NCBI GenBank assembly: GCA_963820185.1
Contig: CAWFYV010000006.1
Location: forward strand, 1 to 64,000
Direction of reading: 5' to 3'
Length of the DNA stretch: 64,000 bases
Source: Aquilonibacter sp963820185
Lineage (GTDB): Bacteria > Vulcanimicrobiota > Vulcanimicrobiia > Vulcanimicrobiales > Vulcanimicrobiaceae
Below the pieces are notes generated by a model. It made no database searches. It was not told the origin of the DNA and worked only from the letters and a program-made list of their open reading frames with translations. A program made the translations under genes and the position numbers. Numbering within the stretch: the stretch's first letter is position 1; each line of letters begins with the position of its first letter. Shown here piece after piece: positions 62,681 through 64,000 of this stretch.

Positions 62681-64000
62681 GGGCCTATTTCGGCACCGAC
62701 GGAGTGCGCGGCGTCGCGAACGACGATCTGACGCCCGAGCTTGCCTTTGCTATCGGTCGCTCGGGGGCAACCGTGCTCGCGCACGAGGTCGACCGCGACC
62801 GGCCGGTGATCGTTGGTCGCGACACGCGCCTCTCGGGCACGATGCTCGAAGCCGCAATCGTCGCGGGCATCACCTCGGTTGGGCGCGACGTGTTAGCGAT
62901 CGGCATCGTGCCGACGCCGGCGGTCGCGCGCGTCACCGTCGCGGAAGAAGCCGCGGCGGGCGTGATGATCAGCGCCTCACACAATCCGATTGCCGACAAC
63001 GGCATCAAATTCTTTGGCGCCGACGGCTTCAAGCTCTCCGACGATCTCGAGCACGAGATCGAGGCGCTGATCGATCGCGACGATCTTCCGCGTCCAACCG
63101 GCACCGGTGTCGGCATCGCGCGCGTCGCGCAGAATTTGGGCAAGCACTACTATGACGAGCTCTACGGCACCGGCGCCGATCTGAGCGGCCTGCGCGTCGT
63201 GGTCGACGGGGCGTTCGGTGCAGCCTACGCCATTGCGCCGTACGCGTTGCGCAAGCTGGGCGCCGACGTGATCGAGATCAACTGCGAGAACGATGGCGCG
63301 CGCATCAACGTCGAGTGCGGTGCGACGCACCTCGGGCCGCTACAAGCTGAAGTAGAACGCGCGAGCAGCAACGGCGATCGCCCGGTTATCGGTGTCGCTT
63401 TCGACGGCGACGCGGATCGCGCGCTCTTCGTCGACGAGACCGGCGCGATCGTCTCGGGCGATCACGTAATGTTCGCGATCGGGCGTGCTCTGCGCGGACG
63501 CGGCGAACTTGCGCGCGATACCATCGTCGGTACCGTGATGAGCAACATCGGTTTCGAGCGCGCGCTTGCGCGGCACGGCATTGCGCTCGTGCGCACCGCG
63601 GTCGGCGACCGCTACGTGCTCGAACGTATGCAACGCGATGGATTCAATCTTGGCGGCGAGCAGTCCGGACACATCATCGATCTGCGTCGTAACACCACGG
63701 GCGATGGACCGATGACGGCGGTGACGCTTCTCGGCATCATGCACGCGACCGGCACGTCGTTACACGAGCTCGTGCGCGATGTCGTCGTTGCGCCGCAAGT
63801 GCTCGTGAATGTGCGTACGCCTCGTAAAGATGTGCTTAACGTGCAAGCCGTGCGCGATGCGATTTTGCAAGCCGAAACCGAGCTTGCCGGTACCGGCAGA
63901 CTGCTGATTCGGCCCTCGGGAACCGAGCCGCTGATCAGGGTTATGGCCGAAGGCGACGACCGGGCGGCGATCGAGCGGATCGCCGGGGACTTGGCCCGGC
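62677..64000 (+). CDS. glmM: Phosphoglucosamine mutase, cut by the window end
   Basis: 441 codons from GTG 62677 to the edge, close to the family's 445-450, so only a few residues are missing. It converts glucosamine-6-phosphate to glucosamine-1-phosphate for peptidoglycan precursors. Motifs: YFGTDGVRG start, phosphoserine loop MISASHNPIADNGIKFFG near residue 100, Mg loop AFDGDADRALF near 244, sugar-binding GGEQSGHII and phosphate-binding RPSGTEPLIRVM. It overlaps cdaR as GTGA, the conserved cdaA-cdaR-glmM arrangement. Confidence 0.96.
   Translation, partial: MRAYFGTDGVRGVANDDLTPELAFAIGRSGATVLAHEVDRDRPVIVGRDTRLSGTMLEAAIVAGITSVGRDVLAIGIVPTPAVARVTVAEEAAAGVMISASHNPIADNGIKFFGADGFKLSDDLEHEIEALIDRDDLPRPTGTGVGIARVAQNLGKHYYDELYGTGADLSGLRVVVDGAFGAAYAIAPYALRKLGADVIEINCENDGARINVECGATHLGPLQAEVERASSNGDRPVIGVAFDGDADRALFVDETGAIVSGDHVMFAIGRALRGRGELARDTIVGTVMSNIGFERALARHGIALVRTAVGDRYVLERMQRDGFNLGGEQSGHIIDLRRNTTGDGPMTAVTLLGIMHATGTSLHELVRDVVVAPQVLVNVRTPRKDVLNVQAVRDAILQAETELAGTGRLLIRPSGTEPLIRVMAEGDDRAAIERIAGDLAR

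Noticed and set aside
1..64000. CRISPR arrays, insertion sequences and prophage
   Set aside because: I looked for regularly spaced repeats, transposase motifs and phage structural genes and saw none. The only exact short tandem repeats are the 21-bp units at 36981-37109.

Overview
The window is GC-rich bacterial chromosome. Three things argue for a deep-branching, poorly cultured lineage rather than a well-known phylum: a succinate dehydrogenase with an HdrB-like anchor subunit, long Lys/Ala tails on both HU and ribosomal protein S20, and a tandem family of large LuxR-type regulators. Candidatus Eremiobacterota (WPS-2) or a relative is my best guess; this is inference and no marker here proves it.

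Layout. (1) 1-3.4 kb: the 3' end of an RHS/YD-repeat gene with a variable tip and a small membrane protein overlapping its stop (toxin/immunity-like). (2) 3.5-5.8 kb: a TPR plus ATP-grasp gene and two divergent small paralogues. (3) 5.7-10.5 kb, minus strand: GGDEF protein, then sdhA-sdhB-sdhE. (4) 10.5-16.8 kb: dnaE-hisD-HAD phosphatase-ftsQ, all overlapping. (5) 16.9-21.3 kb: an accessory block of lipoproteins, small exported proteins and a chemoreceptor, which separates ftsQ from ftsA-ftsZ (21.5-23.9 kb). (6) 23.9-25.8 kb: thyX carrying an intein in its active-site region. (7) 26.2-36.9 kb: a complete type IV pilus/competence-type cluster (pilB, pilT, pilC, sigma factor, pilin, CcdA-like protein, TPR protein, pilD, pilM, N, O, P, Q). 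(8) 36.9-38.7 kb: a coiled-coil protein, an Xre-RES toxin-antitoxin pair with an apparently leaderless promoter, and HU. (9) 38.7-44.4 kb: aroC-aroK-unknown-aroB-priA. (10) 44.5-52.1 kb: five tandem LuxR-type paralogues, at least one of them decaying, plus a 5' remnant. (11) 52.2-57.4 kb: serine hydrolase, M81 peptidase, peptide-binding lipoprotein and DUF1611 protein, possibly a D-peptide/D-amino-acid salvage unit. (12) 57.4-60.9 kb, minus strand: ThrE-like exporter, duplicated-domain exported protein, rpsT, rsgA. (13) 60.9-64 kb: unknown gene-cdaA-cdaR-glmM (c-di-AMP synthesis coupled to cell-wall precursor synthesis).

Many genes are broken by single-base indels in otherwise conserved frames. 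They cluster at 0-6 kb and 23.9-32.9 kb, with isolated ones in aroC and the DUF1611 gene, and they hit genes expected to be essential. Assembly error is therefore a serious explanation there. In the LuxR array there are also in-frame TGA substitutions, which look like true decay. Coordinates for such genes span the whole reconstructed gene.
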